5,371 bases of DNA from Hyphomicrobiales bacterium (GTDB lineage: Bacteria; Pseudomonadota; Alphaproteobacteria; Rhizobiales; Xanthobacteraceae). A program made the position numbers and the translations under genes. The notes beneath the pieces were generated by a model. It searched no databases. It saw only the letters and a list, made by a program, of their open reading frames with translations, and had not been told where the DNA came from. Shown here piece after piece: positions 1-5,371 of the stretch; positions within the stretch are counted from its first letter, which is position 1; each line of letters starts with the position of its first letter. Location: positions 1 through 5,371 of the forward strand of contig JACQDO010000035.1 in the NCBI GenBank assembly GCA_016201085.1, given 5' to 3'.

Positions 1-1072
1 CGCCCGGCAGCAGCTCGTAGCCGGCGCGCGCAATGACGCCGTACTGATTGTAGTTGCGGAAGGCATTGCCGGAAGTGCTGCCGTCGGTCAGCGTCGACTG
101 CTGATAGGTGGTGCGCTCGGCGTCGCCCTTGAGCGACAGATCGAAGCGGTTGAATTTCTGGCCGATGCCGGCGCTGCCGCCGAACGTCGCGAAGATCGGC
201 AGCCTGGCCAAGCCCGCCTGCAAGTTCGGGCTGCCGGGATTGTCGGTCCCCACCAGCACGCGGCTGCCGAGATCGATGCGCGTCAGTTTGCTGACGTCGA
301 TGCGACCGTCGACTTTGCCGTTGAGATTGGGCCGGCTCAGCGTTGGCGTCTCGTCCGGGCTGTAGCCGGTATAGCTGCCGCGCAGTTCGCCTTTGAGTTC
401 GTGACGCGACCAGTTCGACTGCGCCCGCAATTCCGGCGCGACGGTGTAGAGCGTCGCCCCCTTGCCGCTGGGTGAGTGCGCCGGATTCGTGTCGTAGCCG
501 CCGATCAGCTCGATCGCCGGATAGAGCGTGATGCCGCCGGTGCGCAGGCCGAGCGGCGCGTATGGATCTTCCGGCTCGGTATGCGCCTTGCGTTTCTTCA
601 AGGGCCGCCGAATCGGTCCGAGTTCGACCGGCGGATTGCCGGGCGCGGCGGCATAGGCCCCGGTGCCACTTTTGCCCGCCGGCTTCTGGTAGGGCGACAC
701 CTTGAGCGGCGCCGCCGTCCCGGGCGCGGTCGCCTGTGCTTCGCTGCGCTCTTTCGTCTTGTTATTCGGTTTGGCCTTGCCTTTGAGCTTGCGGGTGTTG
801 GTCGAGTCGAAGCCGGTGTCGCCGGCACCCGATGCGGGCGGCGTGAAGATCGTGGGCGCGGTCAATTGCGCCTGCGCCGGCCGGCTGAATGGCTGGAAGC
901 GCGGCGGATTGCGCGGATCGGTGGTCAGCCGCGGCGTCAGCGGATCGGGCGCCGCTATCTGCGCCACGGCGCCGCCGCCCCCCAGCACGAGGCAGGCGGC
1001 CACCAGCAGGCCGCGCGGCGCAACCGAACTTAGGAGAGCAAGGCGCTGCACGTCCGTTTCCGCGGCCTCCAT
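1..1072 (-). CDS. Outer-membrane beta-barrel protein (putative beta-barrel porin-2 type), 3' end beyond window
   Basis: An open frame from the ATG at 1072-1070 runs 357 codons without a stop and leaves the window at base 1, so the C-terminal strands are missing. Residues 1-37 look like a Sec signal peptide: an N-region with R20, a hydrophobic core around 21-36, and a probable cleavage after AVA (35-37). Residues 40-165 form a Pro/Ala-rich, low-complexity periplasmic segment with two basic clusters (near 94-107 and 155-162). From about residue 172 the pattern changes to alternating polar/hydrophobic strands, with PLGLRTGGITLYPAIEL, GGYDTNP and SNWSRHELKGELRGSY. That pattern matches the putative beta-barrel porin-2 family (BBP2_2, formerly DUF2320). 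The protein should therefore sit in the outer membrane; its substrate, if any, is unknown. No other in-frame ATG lies between this start and the upstream in-frame stop in the intergenic region. The ribosome-binding site is weak (GGA close to the ATG). The family call comes from recall of the pattern, not a search. Confidence 0.83.
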   Translation of the reverse strand, partial: MEAAETDVQRLALLSSVAPRGLLVAACLVLGGGGAVAQIAAPDPLTPRLTTDPRNPPRFQPFSRPAQAQLTAPTIFTPPASGAGDTGFDSTNTRKLKGKAKPNNKTKERSEAQATAPGTAAPLKVSPYQKPAGKSGTGAYAAAPGNPPVELGPIRRPLKKRKAHTEPEDPYAPLGLRTGGITLYPAIELIGGYDTNPAHSPSGKGATLYTVAPELRAQSNWSRHELKGELRGSYTGYSPDETPTLSRPNLNGKVDGRIDVSKLTRIDLGSRVLVGTDNPGSPNLQAGLARLPIFATFGGSAGIGQKFNRFDLSLKGDAERTTYQQSTLTDGSTSGNAFRNYNQYGVIARAGYELLPG

Positions 1073-1125
1073 GTTCCGGTTACCGCGGCACGGCCATAGG
1101 CGCGCGCCCGCGAACCCGGCGGGAA

Positions 1126-1157
1126 GTGGTTAACGGACGTTAAAAGCTTATGGTTAA
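1126..1157 (-). promoter_or_regulatory. Cluster of three TTAAC half-sites, possible CtrA binding region
   Basis: On the minus strand TTAAC occurs three times in one orientation, starting at 1157 (TTAACCAT), 1143 (TTAACGTC) and 1133 (TTAACCAC). The last two also form a perfect inverted repeat, TTAACG-GA-CGTTAA, at 1130-1143 on the plus strand. CtrA of alphaproteobacteria is known to bind TTAA-N7-TTAAC and a half-motif close to TTAACCAT. Here the spacings are N10 and N6, so the canonical full site is absent and only the half-motif matches exactly. The cluster lies 54 to 85 bases upstream of the outer-membrane gene ATG, a plausible promoter position. The assignment to CtrA is inference. Confidence 0.4.
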
Positions 1158-1181
1158 CGAGGGGTTGATTGCCTTATCCCG

Positions 1182-1198
1182 CCCCGCACGCGCAGGGG
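1182..1198 (-). other. Small G+C-rich hairpin downstream of hemH
   Basis: CCCCGC (1182-1187) can pair with GC-a-GGGG (1192-1198), giving a short stem with one bulge about 7 bases past the hemH stop. There is no T-run after it in the hemH direction, so it is at best a weak or factor-dependent terminator. It could also be a remnant of the G+C-rich intergenic repeats common in this group of bacteria. Confidence 0.25.
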
Positions 1199-1204
1199 GA
1201 AGGC

Positions 1205-2221
1205 TCATATCCAGCCCTTGAGCTCGCGCAGCACCACGTCGCGAATCACCGCCATGCCGCCGAGGCTGTCGTTGAGGCAGGGGATGGCGGCGAAATTCTC
1301 GCCGCCGGCCTGGCGGAAGATCGCGGCGTTCTCCATGGCGATCTCTTCCAGCGTCTCCAGGCAGTCGGCGGCGAAGCCCGGCATGATGACCGCGACATTC
1401 TTCACGCCGCGCTCGCCCAAAGATTTCATGGTGGCATCGGTATAGGGCTTGAGCCACTCGGCCGGGCCGAAACGCGACTGGAAGGTCATGATCAGCCGCT
1501 CGTCGTCGAGCTTGAGCTTCTTGCGCAGCAGCGCCGTGGTCTCGCGGCAGTGCCTGTCATAGGGATCGCCCTTGGCGACATAGTCTTCTGGCATGCCGTG
1601 GAAGGAAGCAACGATCACTTCCGGCTTGAACTTGAGCTTAGTGAGCTCGGCGTTGAGCGAGTTTGCCAGCGCGTCGATATAGACCGGCTCGGCATAATAG
1701 GGTGCCGCCACCCGCAAGGTCGGCTGGAAACGCATCTTGGCGAGCGCGCGGAACGCTTCGTCGCAGACGGTGGCGCTGGTCGCCGCCGCGTATTGCGGAT
1801 AGAGCGGTACCAACAGAATGCGTTCGCAATCCTGCGCCGCCAGCGCCTCCAGGCGCGAGCGGATCGACGGATTGCCGTAGCGCATGGCCCAGTCGACGCG
1901 GATGCGCTTGTCGACTTTCTCCATCATCTCCTCGAGCTTGTCGGACTGCGAGCGCGTGGTGGTCTTGAGCGGCGATTCATCGCGCTGCTTATTCCAGATC
2001 TTGTCGTAGTCGCGCCCTTTGCGGCCAGGCCGCACCGTCAGCACGATAAGATTGAGCACCAGCCACCATTTGATCGGGTTCTCTTCGATGACGCGGCGGT
2101 CGGAGAGAAACTCCTTCAAGTAGCGGCGCATCGGCCAGTAGCCGGTGCCGTCGGGCGTGCCGAGATTGACCAGCAGCACGCCGATGCGGCCGCCGGTCGT
2201 GGGAATACTGCCCGGACTCAT
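1205..2221 (-). CDS. hemH: Ferrochelatase HemH (338 aa, complete)
   Basis: Ferrochelatase inserts Fe(II) into protoporphyrin IX (or coproporphyrin III in some lineages), the last or near-last step of haem synthesis. In proteobacteria it acts on protoporphyrin at the cytoplasmic face of the inner membrane. The 338-residue length is normal for the family. Visible signatures are LVNLGTPD (17-24), VPLYPQYAAATSAT (138-151), SFHGMPEDYVAKGDPY (206-221) with the catalytic/metal-binding His208, TFQSRFGPAEW (246-256), and PGFAADCLETLEEI (281-294) with the conserved acid Glu289. The C-terminus ends at LRELKGWI without the cysteine-rich extension that carries a [2Fe-2S] cluster in animal and some bacterial ferrochelatases. 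The start ATG (2221-2219) overlaps the TGA of the upstream ligase gene (2220-2218) as ATGA, which suggests translational coupling. No iron-response or Irr-type operator was visible, and no separate promoter is apparent because the upstream sequence is coding. Confidence 0.97.
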   Translation of the reverse strand: MSPGSIPTTGGRIGVLLVNLGTPDGTGYWPMRRYLKEFLSDRRVIEENPIKWWLVLNLIVLTVRPGRKGRDYDKIWNKQRDESPLKTTTRSQSDKLEEMMEKVDKRIRVDWAMRYGNPSIRSRLEALAAQDCERILLVPLYPQYAAATSATVCDEAFRALAKMRFQPTLRVAAPYYAEPVYIDALANSLNAELTKLKFKPEVIVASFHGMPEDYVAKGDPYDRHCRETTALLRKKLKLDDERLIMTFQSRFGPAEWLKPYTDATMKSLGERGVKNVAVIMPGFAADCLETLEEIAMENAAIFRQAGGENFAAIPCLNDSLGGMAVIRDVVLRELKGWI

Positions 2222-3447
2222 GGTGCGCGCTCGTCGGCGATCACCTTGCCGTCGTTCGGCAGCGAACCCGGCGCCACCAGCCTGACCGCGCCCTTGAGCT
2301 TGGTGATCGACTGCAAGGTGGCCGCTATGGCGCTCTCCAGCGCGGCGTCAGGCGAAGCGCACTCCGCCGCGAGCGTCATGCTGTCCCGCTCGGCCTCGCG
2401 GCCGACCACCAGGCGCAGGCGGCCAAGCTGCGGATGGCGCAGACCTACTTCCGCGATCTGCTTGGGATGCACGAACATGCCTTTGACCTTGGCGGTCTGG
2501 TCGGCGCGTCCCATCCAGCCCTTGATGCGCGCATTGGTGCGCCCGCAGGGCGAGACGCCCGCCATCAGCGCCGACAGATCGCCGGTGCCGAGCCGGATCA
2601 TCGGATAATCCGGATTGAACGAGGTAACCACCACCTCGCCGACTTCGCCTTCGGCGACCGGATCGCCGGTGCCGGGCTTGACGATCTCGAGGATCATGGT
2701 CTCGTTGACAATCATGCCCTCGCGGGCCGCGCTCTCATAGGCGATCACGCCCAGCTCGGCGGTGGCGTAGCATTGCAGCACCGCCACGCCGCGCTTGCCA
2801 AGCTCATCGCGCAGCGAGGCCGGCAGCGCCGCGCCCGACACCAGGCCGCGCTTGATCGAGGACGCCGCCTTGCCGGTCTTCTCGCCGGTGTCGAGCAATA
2901 TCTTGAGGAAGTCCGGCGTGCCGACATAGCCCGACGGATTGTAATGCGCGATCGCCTCGAGCTGCTGCTCGGTATTGCCGACGCCGCCCGGGATAACCGC
3001 GCACTGAAGCGCATGCGCGCCCGACTCAAGAATAAAGCCGCCGGGCGTGAGGTGATAGGCAAACGAATTGTGCACCACGTCGCCGGCGCAGAAGCCGGCG
3101 GCATACAGCGCACGCGCGGCGCCCCACCAGTCGGCGCCCTCGCCCTCGGGCTCGAAAATCGGGCCCGGCGACATCAGCAGTCGGCGCGCCTTGCCGGGCG
3201 CGGTGACGTTGAGCCCGCCGAACGGCGGATTGTCCTTCTGCATCGCCGCTATATCGGACTTGCGCAGCACCGGCAGCCTGGCGAGCGCGGCCCGCGAGCT
3301 GACGGATTTCGCATCGACGCCGGCAAGCAGCTTGGCCCAGCCCGGCGCGCGCATGGCGCGCCCGACGACCTCCGGCAGGCGCGCGCATTGCTCGCGTTCG
3401 CGCACGGCGGGATCGCGGGTTTCCAGGGCGTCATAGTGGTCGGTCAT
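2218..3447 (-). CDS. PaaK-like adenylate-forming acyl/aryl-CoA ligase family protein (409 aa)
   Basis: This protein belongs to the phenylacetate-CoA ligase (PaaK)-like branch of the ANL superfamily, which activates a carboxylic acid with ATP and transfers it to CoA. The N-terminus YDALETRDPAVRE followed by SRAALARLPVLRKSD (51-65) is typical of this branch. Later motifs are SGAALP (204-209), CYATAELG (226-233, the YxxTE-like A5 motif), IRLGTGDLS (284-292, A7) and GRADQTAKVKGMFVHP (313-328, A8). The C-terminal LPNDGK (396-401) places the probable catalytic lysine at K401. The usual Ser/Thr/Gly-rich phosphate-binding loop of PaaK (SSGTTGxPT type) is absent; its place is taken by MSPGPIFEPEG (92-102). 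At 409 residues it is slightly shorter than typical PaaK. The substrate is unknown; the upstream liv-type genes suggest it activates an imported acid. An 18-base gap separates it from the peptidase gene. The ribosome-binding site is weak. Confidence 0.87.
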   Translation of the reverse strand: MTDHYDALETRDPAVREREQCARLPEVVGRAMRAPGWAKLLAGVDAKSVSSRAALARLPVLRKSDIAAMQKDNPPFGGLNVTAPGKARRLLMSPGPIFEPEGEGADWWGAARALYAAGFCAGDVVHNSFAYHLTPGGFILESGAHALQCAVIPGGVGNTEQQLEAIAHYNPSGYVGTPDFLKILLDTGEKTGKAASSIKRGLVSGAALPASLRDELGKRGVAVLQCYATAELGVIAYESAAREGMIVNETMILEIVKPGTGDPVAEGEVGEVVVTSFNPDYPMIRLGTGDLSALMAGVSPCGRTNARIKGWMGRADQTAKVKGMFVHPKQIAEVGLRHPQLGRLRLVVGREAERDSMTLAAECASPDAALESAIAATLQSITKLKGAVRLVAPGSLPNDGKVIADERAP

Positions 3448-3465
3448 TTGTTTACTCGGATCGGG

Positions 3466-4146
3466 TCAGAGGCGGAACCAGCGCAGGATATTGAGCAAGG
3501 TAGCCAGCGCGGCCGCGACATAGGTGAAGGTGGCGGCCTTGAGCACGCTACGCGCGGCCGGCATGTCTTGTGGTGAAAGATAGCCGCGCTGCTCCAGCAC
3601 GGGAAGCGCCTTGGCGAAGCTGGCGTCGAACTCGACCGGCAGCGTCACCAGATGCACCACCACGCCGATCGCCATCAGCGCGAAGGCGGCGGCGATCTCC
3701 AGAACGAACACACCCGGCGCCCTGACCACGGCAAACATAACCGGCGACAGCAGCAGCACGCCCACCGCCAGCCGTTCGACCCAGACCAATTGTCGCACCA
3801 GCTCGTGCCGCCGCTTGAAGGCCGGCTCGCCATAGGCGTGCTGCACAGCGTGCGACACCTCGTGCGCGGCCACCGCGACCGCCGCAACCGAGCGGCCGTC
3901 GTGATGTTCCGGCAGGAGCCGCACCGCGCGCGCATCGGGATCGTAGTGGTCGCCTTTATCGGTGATCTCGACCTTGACGTCGGTGAGCTTGGCTTCGTCG
4001 AGCAGATGGCGGGCGAGCTCGCCGCCGGTGCCGGGCAAATCCGGCCGCTCGACGCCGTATTTGTGGAAGACATGCTTGACCCACAGACTCGGGCCGAAAA
4101 CGAGTGCGAGCAACATTATGAAACCGAGCGTGACGAGAATCGGCAT
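3466..4146 (-). CDS. YugP-family membrane zinc metallopeptidase (226 aa from the preferred start)
   Basis: The protein matches the YugP-like neutral zinc metallopeptidase family (Zn_peptidase_2). Numbering from the ATG at 4146-4144: a hydrophobic N-terminal anchor (2-22), then a soluble segment with HYDPDARAVRLLPEHH (67-82). The zinc-binding HEVSH (95-99, within AVAAHEVSHAVQH) supplies two histidines and the catalytic glutamate. LPVEFDAS (169-176) is a family motif that probably supplies the third ligand. Further membrane segments lie near 121-141, 144-168 and 203-223. The active site most likely faces one side of the inner membrane, but topology cannot be settled here. An upstream in-frame ATG at 4206 would add 20 hydrophilic residues. 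The later start is preferred because relatives begin directly with the hydrophobic anchor and because the 4206 ATG lies in a palindrome; neither start has a strong ribosome-binding site. The physiological substrate is unknown. Confidence 0.88.
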   Translation of the reverse strand: MPILVTLGFIMLLALVFGPSLWVKHVFHKYGVERPDLPGTGGELARHLLDEAKLTDVKVEITDKGDHYDPDARAVRLLPEHHDGRSVAAVAVAAHEVSHAVQHAYGEPAFKRRHELVRQLVWVERLAVGVLLLSPVMFAVVRAPGVFVLEIAAAFALMAIGVVVHLVTLPVEFDASFAKALPVLEQRGYLSPQDMPAARSVLKAATFTYVAAALATLLNILRWFRL

Positions 4147-4203
4147 TGCGGACCCGAACACATCAGAGGGCGTCGTCGCGGACAGGCACGCGTCTTTCCT
4201 CAC

Positions 4204-4217
4204 CATGCCCGGACATG
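4204..4217. repeat. Near-perfect 14-base palindrome CATGCCCGGACATG
   Basis: The two CATG arms pair exactly and the centre is CCGG; one C/A pair (4208 with 4213) is mismatched. It lies between the ABC ATPase stop and the preferred peptidase start, and contains the alternative peptidase ATG at 4206-4204. It resembles pieces of the CATGxCCGG-type intergenic repeats I recall from Bradyrhizobium-like genomes, but is too short to assign. Confidence 0.3.
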
Positions 4218-4241
4218 ACGCGCTCTCGCGGGCTCAAAATC

Positions 4242-4955
4242 TCACGCCAGCCAACGCTTCCTGCGACGGTAATGCTTGCCCTCGCGGAAGCTCTTGCGCC
4301 GGCCGCCGGAAATACCGAGGTAGAATTCCTTGACGTCCTCGTTCTCGGATAGCTCCTTGGCGTTGCCGTCCATCACCACGCGGCCGTTCTCCAGGATATA
4401 GCCGTAACGCGCGAAACGCAGCGCCATATTGGTGTTCTGTTCGGCGAGCAGGAACGACACGCCTTCCTTTTCATTGAGGTCTTTGACGATCTCGAAAATC
4501 TCCTCGACAATCTGCGGCGCCAGGCCCATCGACGGCTCGTCGAGCAGGATCATCTTCGGGCGCGACATCAGCGCGCGGCCGACGGCGCACATCTGCTGCT
4601 CGCCGCCCGATGTGTAGCCGGCCTGTGCGTTCTTGCGCTCGGCCACCAGATCGTTGGGCGAGCGGTTGTGCACCTCGGCGCCGTCGAACATGATCGCGCC
4701 CTTGGTGACCTCGCCGCGCTCGGCGTGCAGCAGATTGGAGATCGCCTTCAGCGTGGTGGTCTTGCCGGCGCCGTTGGCGCCGAGCAGCGCCACGATGCCG
4801 CCATTCGGCACGTCGAGCGACACGCCCTTGAGCACCAGAATGACGCGGTTGTAGATGACCTCGATATTGTTCACCGAGAGAAACGGTTTCTCGGTTGCGG
4901 CCGTTGCGTCGATGGTCGCGGTCGCGGCGGATGACACCGGTCGCTCTCCCGTCAT
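4242..4955 (-). CDS. LivF-type ABC transporter ATP-binding protein with an internal in-frame deletion (237 aa)
   Basis: This is the ATPase subunit of a branched-chain-amino-acid-type (HAAT family) importer, acting at the cytoplasmic side of the inner membrane. Walker A is GANGAGKTT (59-67), the signature TSGGEQQ (115-121), Walker B MILLDEP (135-141), the D-loop SMGLAP (142-147), and LLAEQN (169-174) is the LivF form of the H-loop region. The tail (about 214-237) is strongly basic, with RRRKRW near the end. Comparison with E. coli LivF, also 237 residues, shows a gap. In E. coli about 50 residues (the VPEGRRVF region, MTVEENL, the helical segment and FPRL) lie between the motif after Walker A and ERR..AG. 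Here PNDLV (100-104) runs straight into AERKNAQAGYTSGG (105-118). Total length looks normal only because both ends are extended. The missing part includes the Q-loop region that couples ATP hydrolysis to the membrane subunits, so the product may be non-functional. The frame is intact, so this is not called a pseudogene outright. There is no clear Shine-Dalgarno sequence before the ATG. Confidence 0.88.
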   Translation of the reverse strand: MTGERPVSSAATATIDATAATEKPFLSVNNIEVIYNRVILVLKGVSLDVPNGGIVALLGANGAGKTTTLKAISNLLHAERGEVTKGAIMFDGAEVHNRSPNDLVAERKNAQAGYTSGGEQQMCAVGRALMSRPKMILLDEPSMGLAPQIVEEIFEIVKDLNEKEGVSFLLAEQNTNMALRFARYGYILENGRVVMDGNAKELSENEDVKEFYLGISGGRRKSFREGKHYRRRKRWLA

Positions 4956-4968
4956 TCGGTGAGGTAAT

Positions 4969-4996
4969 GTGGGAGGCAGGCGTGCCCGCCTCCCAC
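4969..4996 (-). promoter_or_regulatory. Intercistronic hairpin between the binding-protein and ATPase genes
   Basis: GTGGGAGGC (4969-4977) and GCCTCCCAC (4988-4996) are perfect complements, giving a 9-base-pair stem around a 10-base loop that itself could add GGC/GCC pairing. It lies 17 bases past the stop of the binding-protein gene and ends 13 bases before the ATPase ATG. No T-run follows in the transcribed direction, so it is more likely an mRNA-stabilising or partial-termination element than a full terminator. Such elements are known after binding-protein genes, where they raise binding-protein levels relative to the downstream transporter subunits. Confidence 0.55.
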
Positions 4997-5013
4997 GATG
5001 CCGTTAACGCGCG

Positions 5014-5371
5014 TCAGCTCTCCTTCGAGCAGTCGCGCGGCGTGATCTTCTTGTCGGCGGCGTATTTCTCCGACGCTTCCTTGACCATCGGGTCGAGGAT
5101 CGACAGGTCGGCCTTGTAGTAGCCGGAGATGACCTTCCACTGCTTGCCGTCCCATTGCTGGACGCGCGCCACATCGGCGCCTTGGTGATCCTGGCAACTC
5201 AGCTTGATCGGGCTCACCATGCCCTCGAAGCCCAACGCCTTGATGCGCTCGGCGGTGAGGTCGAGATGCTCGATGCCCCAGCGCACCTGCTCGCCGGTCA
5301 TCGGCTTGTTGCCGAACTTGGCCATGGCGGTGCGGATCGATTCGGTGCCGAGCATCGAGTTGATCAGGCCG
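5014..5371 (-). CDS. Periplasmic substrate-binding protein of a branched-chain-amino-acid-type ABC importer, 5' part beyond window
   Basis: Only the last 118 codons are present; the frame is open to the window edge and ends at TGA (5016-5014). The visible part begins GLINSMLGTESIRTAMAKFG, the helix near the C-terminus where LivK-like proteins have an (A/G)xxNAMLxxEAIR-type sequence. It continues with TGEQVRWGIEHLDLT, IKLSCQDHQG and VQQWDGKQWKVI, and ends in ITPRDCSKES. This fits the type I periplasmic binding fold (Peripla_BP_6, LivK-like). The gene lies directly upstream of the LivF-type ATPase on the same strand, so the two belong to one importer. The ligand cannot be told from the C-terminal lobe; related clusters with acyl-CoA ligases suggest an organic or aromatic acid as well as amino acids. 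The internal ATG at 5355 is not the start, since the frame extends upstream in conserved sequence. Confidence 0.88.
   Translation of the reverse strand, partial: GLINSMLGTESIRTAMAKFGNKPMTGEQVRWGIEHLDLTAERIKALGFEGMVSPIKLSCQDHQGADVARVQQWDGKQWKVISGYYKADLSILDPMVKEASEKYAADKKITPRDCSKES

Larger units (their letters stand above)
1073..1204 (-). promoter_or_regulatory. Intergenic region between hemH and the outer-membrane gene, probable promoter region
   Basis: This 132-base gap separates the hemH stop from the ATG of the outer-membrane gene. Its middle (about 1128-1160) is markedly A+T-rich for the window and holds three TTAAC half-sites, described separately. The flanks are G+C-rich. It is the only long non-coding stretch in the window and the obvious place for a promoter driving the outer-membrane gene. 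I could not pick out convincing -35 and -10 boxes. Confidence 0.5.

Noticed and set aside
984..1003. Possible lipobox (VAAC, residues 24-27) in the outer-membrane protein.
   Set aside because: The hydrophobic core continues after the cysteine and only three residues separate R20 from the box; AVA cleavage at 35-37 fits better.
476..1133. Several plus- and minus-strand open frames over the outer-membrane gene.
   Set aside because: The minus-strand frame from 1072 has a signal peptide and barrel motifs and stays open to the window edge; the others are Arg-rich shadows.
1182..1198. Rho-independent terminator after hemH.
   Set aside because: The stem is short and bulged and no T-run follows; it is kept only as a low-confidence hairpin.
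1169..2608. Long plus-strand open frame (479 codons) antisense to hemH and the ligase.
   Set aside because: It mirrors two well-conserved minus-strand genes, resembles no family I know, and has His/Arg/Ala-rich composition typical of antisense frames in G+C-rich DNA.
2434..3576. Plus-strand open frame of 380 codons antisense to the ligase.
   Set aside because: The ligase on the minus strand has clear ANL motifs throughout; the antisense frame has none and crosses the boundary into the peptidase gene.
3652..4218. Plus-strand frame of 188 codons antisense to the metallopeptidase.
   Set aside because: It has no recognisable motif and is fully explained by the HExxH-bearing gene on the other strand.
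4952..5197. Minus-strand open frame overlapping the end of the binding-protein gene.
   Set aside because: It is an out-of-frame reading of the binding-protein 3' end and the hairpin; its sequence is unlike any family.

Overview
The window is about two-thirds G+C and reads as chromosomal DNA of an alphaproteobacterium. The liv-type transporter subfamily, the PaaK-like ligase and the outer-membrane barrel protein all resemble proteins of the Bradyrhizobium / Rhodopseudomonas / Pseudolabrys branch of Hyphomicrobiales. This placement comes from recognised protein features, not from a database search. All supported genes lie on the minus strand, so transcription runs from base 5371 towards base 1. 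The plus-strand open frames are antisense shadows typical of high-G+C DNA.

In transcription order the window holds: (i) the C-terminal end of a periplasmic branched-chain-amino-acid-type substrate-binding protein (5371-5014); (ii) a 58-base gap with a strong hairpin; (iii) a LivF-type ABC ATPase (4955-4242); (iv) a YugP-family membrane zinc metallopeptidase (4146-3466, possibly starting at 4206); (v) a PaaK-like adenylate-forming ligase (3447-2218); (vi) ferrochelatase HemH (2221-1205), whose ATG overlaps the ligase stop in an ATGA; (vii) a 132-base intergenic region with an A+T-rich cluster of TTAAC half-sites resembling CtrA sites; (viii) an outer-membrane beta-barrel protein (1072 to beyond base 1, 3' end missing).

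Genes (i) to (vi) could form one transcription unit. The binding protein, ATPase and ligase suggest uptake of an organic acid or amino-acid-like compound followed by CoA activation. The peptidase and the haem-synthesis enzyme look like housekeeping genes attached to that cluster. The outer-membrane gene probably has its own promoter.

The strongest anomaly is in the ABC ATPase. Walker A, signature and Walker B are intact, but about 49 residues that LivF proteins carry between them, including the Q-loop region, are absent without loss of frame. I see no phage, transposon, CRISPR, tRNA or rRNA, and no complete novel multi-gene system.
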